A stretch of DNA of 5,932 nucleotides, from positions 1 to 5,932 of the forward strand of contig JAKANG010000116.1 in the NCBI GenBank assembly GCA_021812505.1, read 5' to 3'. Shown here one piece after another: positions 5,696-5,932 of the stretch. Source of the stretch: Pseudomonadota bacterium (GTDB lineage: Bacteria > Pseudomonadota > Alphaproteobacteria > Rhizobiales > Beijerinckiaceae). Under the pieces are notes generated by a model. It searched no databases. It had not been told where the DNA came from and worked only from the letters and a program-made list of their open reading frames with translations. The position numbers were made by a program, and so were the translations under genes. Position 1 is the stretch's first letter. Each line of letters starts with the position of its first letter.

Positions 5696-5751
5696 TCTCC
5701 ACGTCTCTTCGGCCGAGGAAGCCACTCCCCACGGGTTATTTTCGCAGGAGT
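5696..5751 (-). promoter_or_regulatory. Expression platform of fluoride riboswitch A
   Basis: The aptamer's pseudoknot strand ACTCC (5747-5751) is perfectly complementary to GGAGT (5724-5728). The overlapping GGGAG (5725-5729) can instead pair with CTTCC (5717-5721). TTCC (5717-5720) can also pair with the ribosome binding GGAG (5697-5700), including one wobble. The order is the same as in riboswitch B: fluoride binding would free the ribosome site. The individual helices are shorter than in B, so support is weaker. Confidence 0.4.
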
Positions 5752-5791
5752 CATCAGCCAATCGGCGGTTAGATGGGGAAATCCATCCGCA
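5744..5791 (-). promoter_or_regulatory. Fluoride riboswitch (crcB motif) aptamer A
   Basis: The same motif as aptamer B: P1 TGCGG (5787-5791) with CCCCA (5774-5778), loop ATGGATTT, linker TCTAACC, P2 GCC-GATT-GGC (5757-5766), and TGATGACTCCTGC (5744-5756) identical to B. P1 carries a C-C mismatch. The pseudoknot is limited to about three firm pairs (GGA 5782-5784 with TCC 5747-5749). It could therefore be a weaker or partly decayed copy. Loop and linker differences show it is not a recent duplicate of B. Confidence 0.82.
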
Positions 5792-5801
5792 AGCCCGTTC
5801 T

Positions 5802-5807
5802 ATTATG
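5802..5807 (-). promoter_or_regulatory. Candidate -10 element of riboswitch A transcript
   Basis: CATAAT on the minus strand matches the -10 consensus at five of six positions. A start seven bases downstream (near 5795) would begin the RNA just before the aptamer. No convincing -35 element is seen at 16-18 bases. Confidence 0.35.
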
Positions 5808-5932
5808 GGTGCGGGCCGCATCAATTCGCTGGCCCCTTGTTTGAACTTCACTCATCGCGTTTGGATCGGTTCCTGGCTATAACGGCTACACCCGGCGTCG
5901 AGTTCATCTCTTTCTCGGACCTCAAGCCAGAT
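5808..5932. other. Window-edge region, coding status unclear
   Basis: No firm feature. On the plus strand a frame opened by ATG 5687 stays open to the window edge, with a protein-like end (LAITATPGVEF, ISFSDLKPD). On the minus strand a frame entering from the edge (WLEVRERDELD) stops at TGA 5852-5854. Codon use in both is less GC-biased at the third position than in the real genes here, so neither is called. Confidence 0.3.

Noticed and set aside
5353..5772. Plus-strand frame of 139 codons between the two riboswitches
   Set aside because: Ser/Pro/Arg-rich composition, no clear ribosome binding site, and it runs antisense through aptamer A.
5282..5791. Mobile-element or REP-type repeat as explanation for the two similar 46-48-base segments
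   Set aside because: Similarity stops at the aptamer borders and all conserved positions match the fluoride riboswitch fold, including variable loops where expected.

Overview
This GC-rich window has the gene content and codon use of an alphaproteobacterium, most likely from the Hyphomicrobiales (Rhizobiales). That placement is an inference from the glutamine synthetase, the small exported glycine-zipper protein and the overall style of the genes. No rRNA, tRNA, CRISPR array or insertion sequence was seen.

Layout. (1) 1-1500, minus strand: the N-terminal 500 codons of a membrane-anchored multi-PAS sensor; its output domain lies outside the window. (2) 1501-1886: a partly AT-rich divergent intergenic region with a -10 element, a tandem 26-bp-period repeat upstream of it and a short palindrome. 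(3) 1887-3092, plus: a YajR-type MFS transporter lacking the C-terminal domain of E. coli YajR. (4) 3196-3447, plus: a small exported glycine-zipper protein. (5) A strong terminator at 3462-3490 between convergent genes. (6) 3511-4920, minus: glnA, a complete type I glutamine synthetase with its adenylylation tyrosine. (7) 4921-5932: about 1 kb upstream of glnA with no recognised protein gene.

The most interesting part is this last kilobase. Its minus strand carries two separate fluoride (crcB-motif) riboswitch aptamers, at 5744-5791 and 5282-5327. Each has a plausible promoter just upstream. Each is followed by a set of mutually exclusive helices that could uncover a Shine-Dalgarno sequence when fluoride binds, and then by a short open frame with a well-placed ribosome binding site. 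Neither frame resembles the usual fluoride-resistance proteins (CrcB/Fluc, CLC-F). The frames could be undescribed small fluoride-response proteins or the decayed remains of such genes. The second unit points straight at glnA, which starts 362 bases past its aptamer.

The genes do not form one pathway. The sensor and transporter are divergent and may share control elements. The glycine-zipper gene follows the transporter at 103 bases. glnA is a nitrogen-assimilation gene, here without glnB directly upstream.
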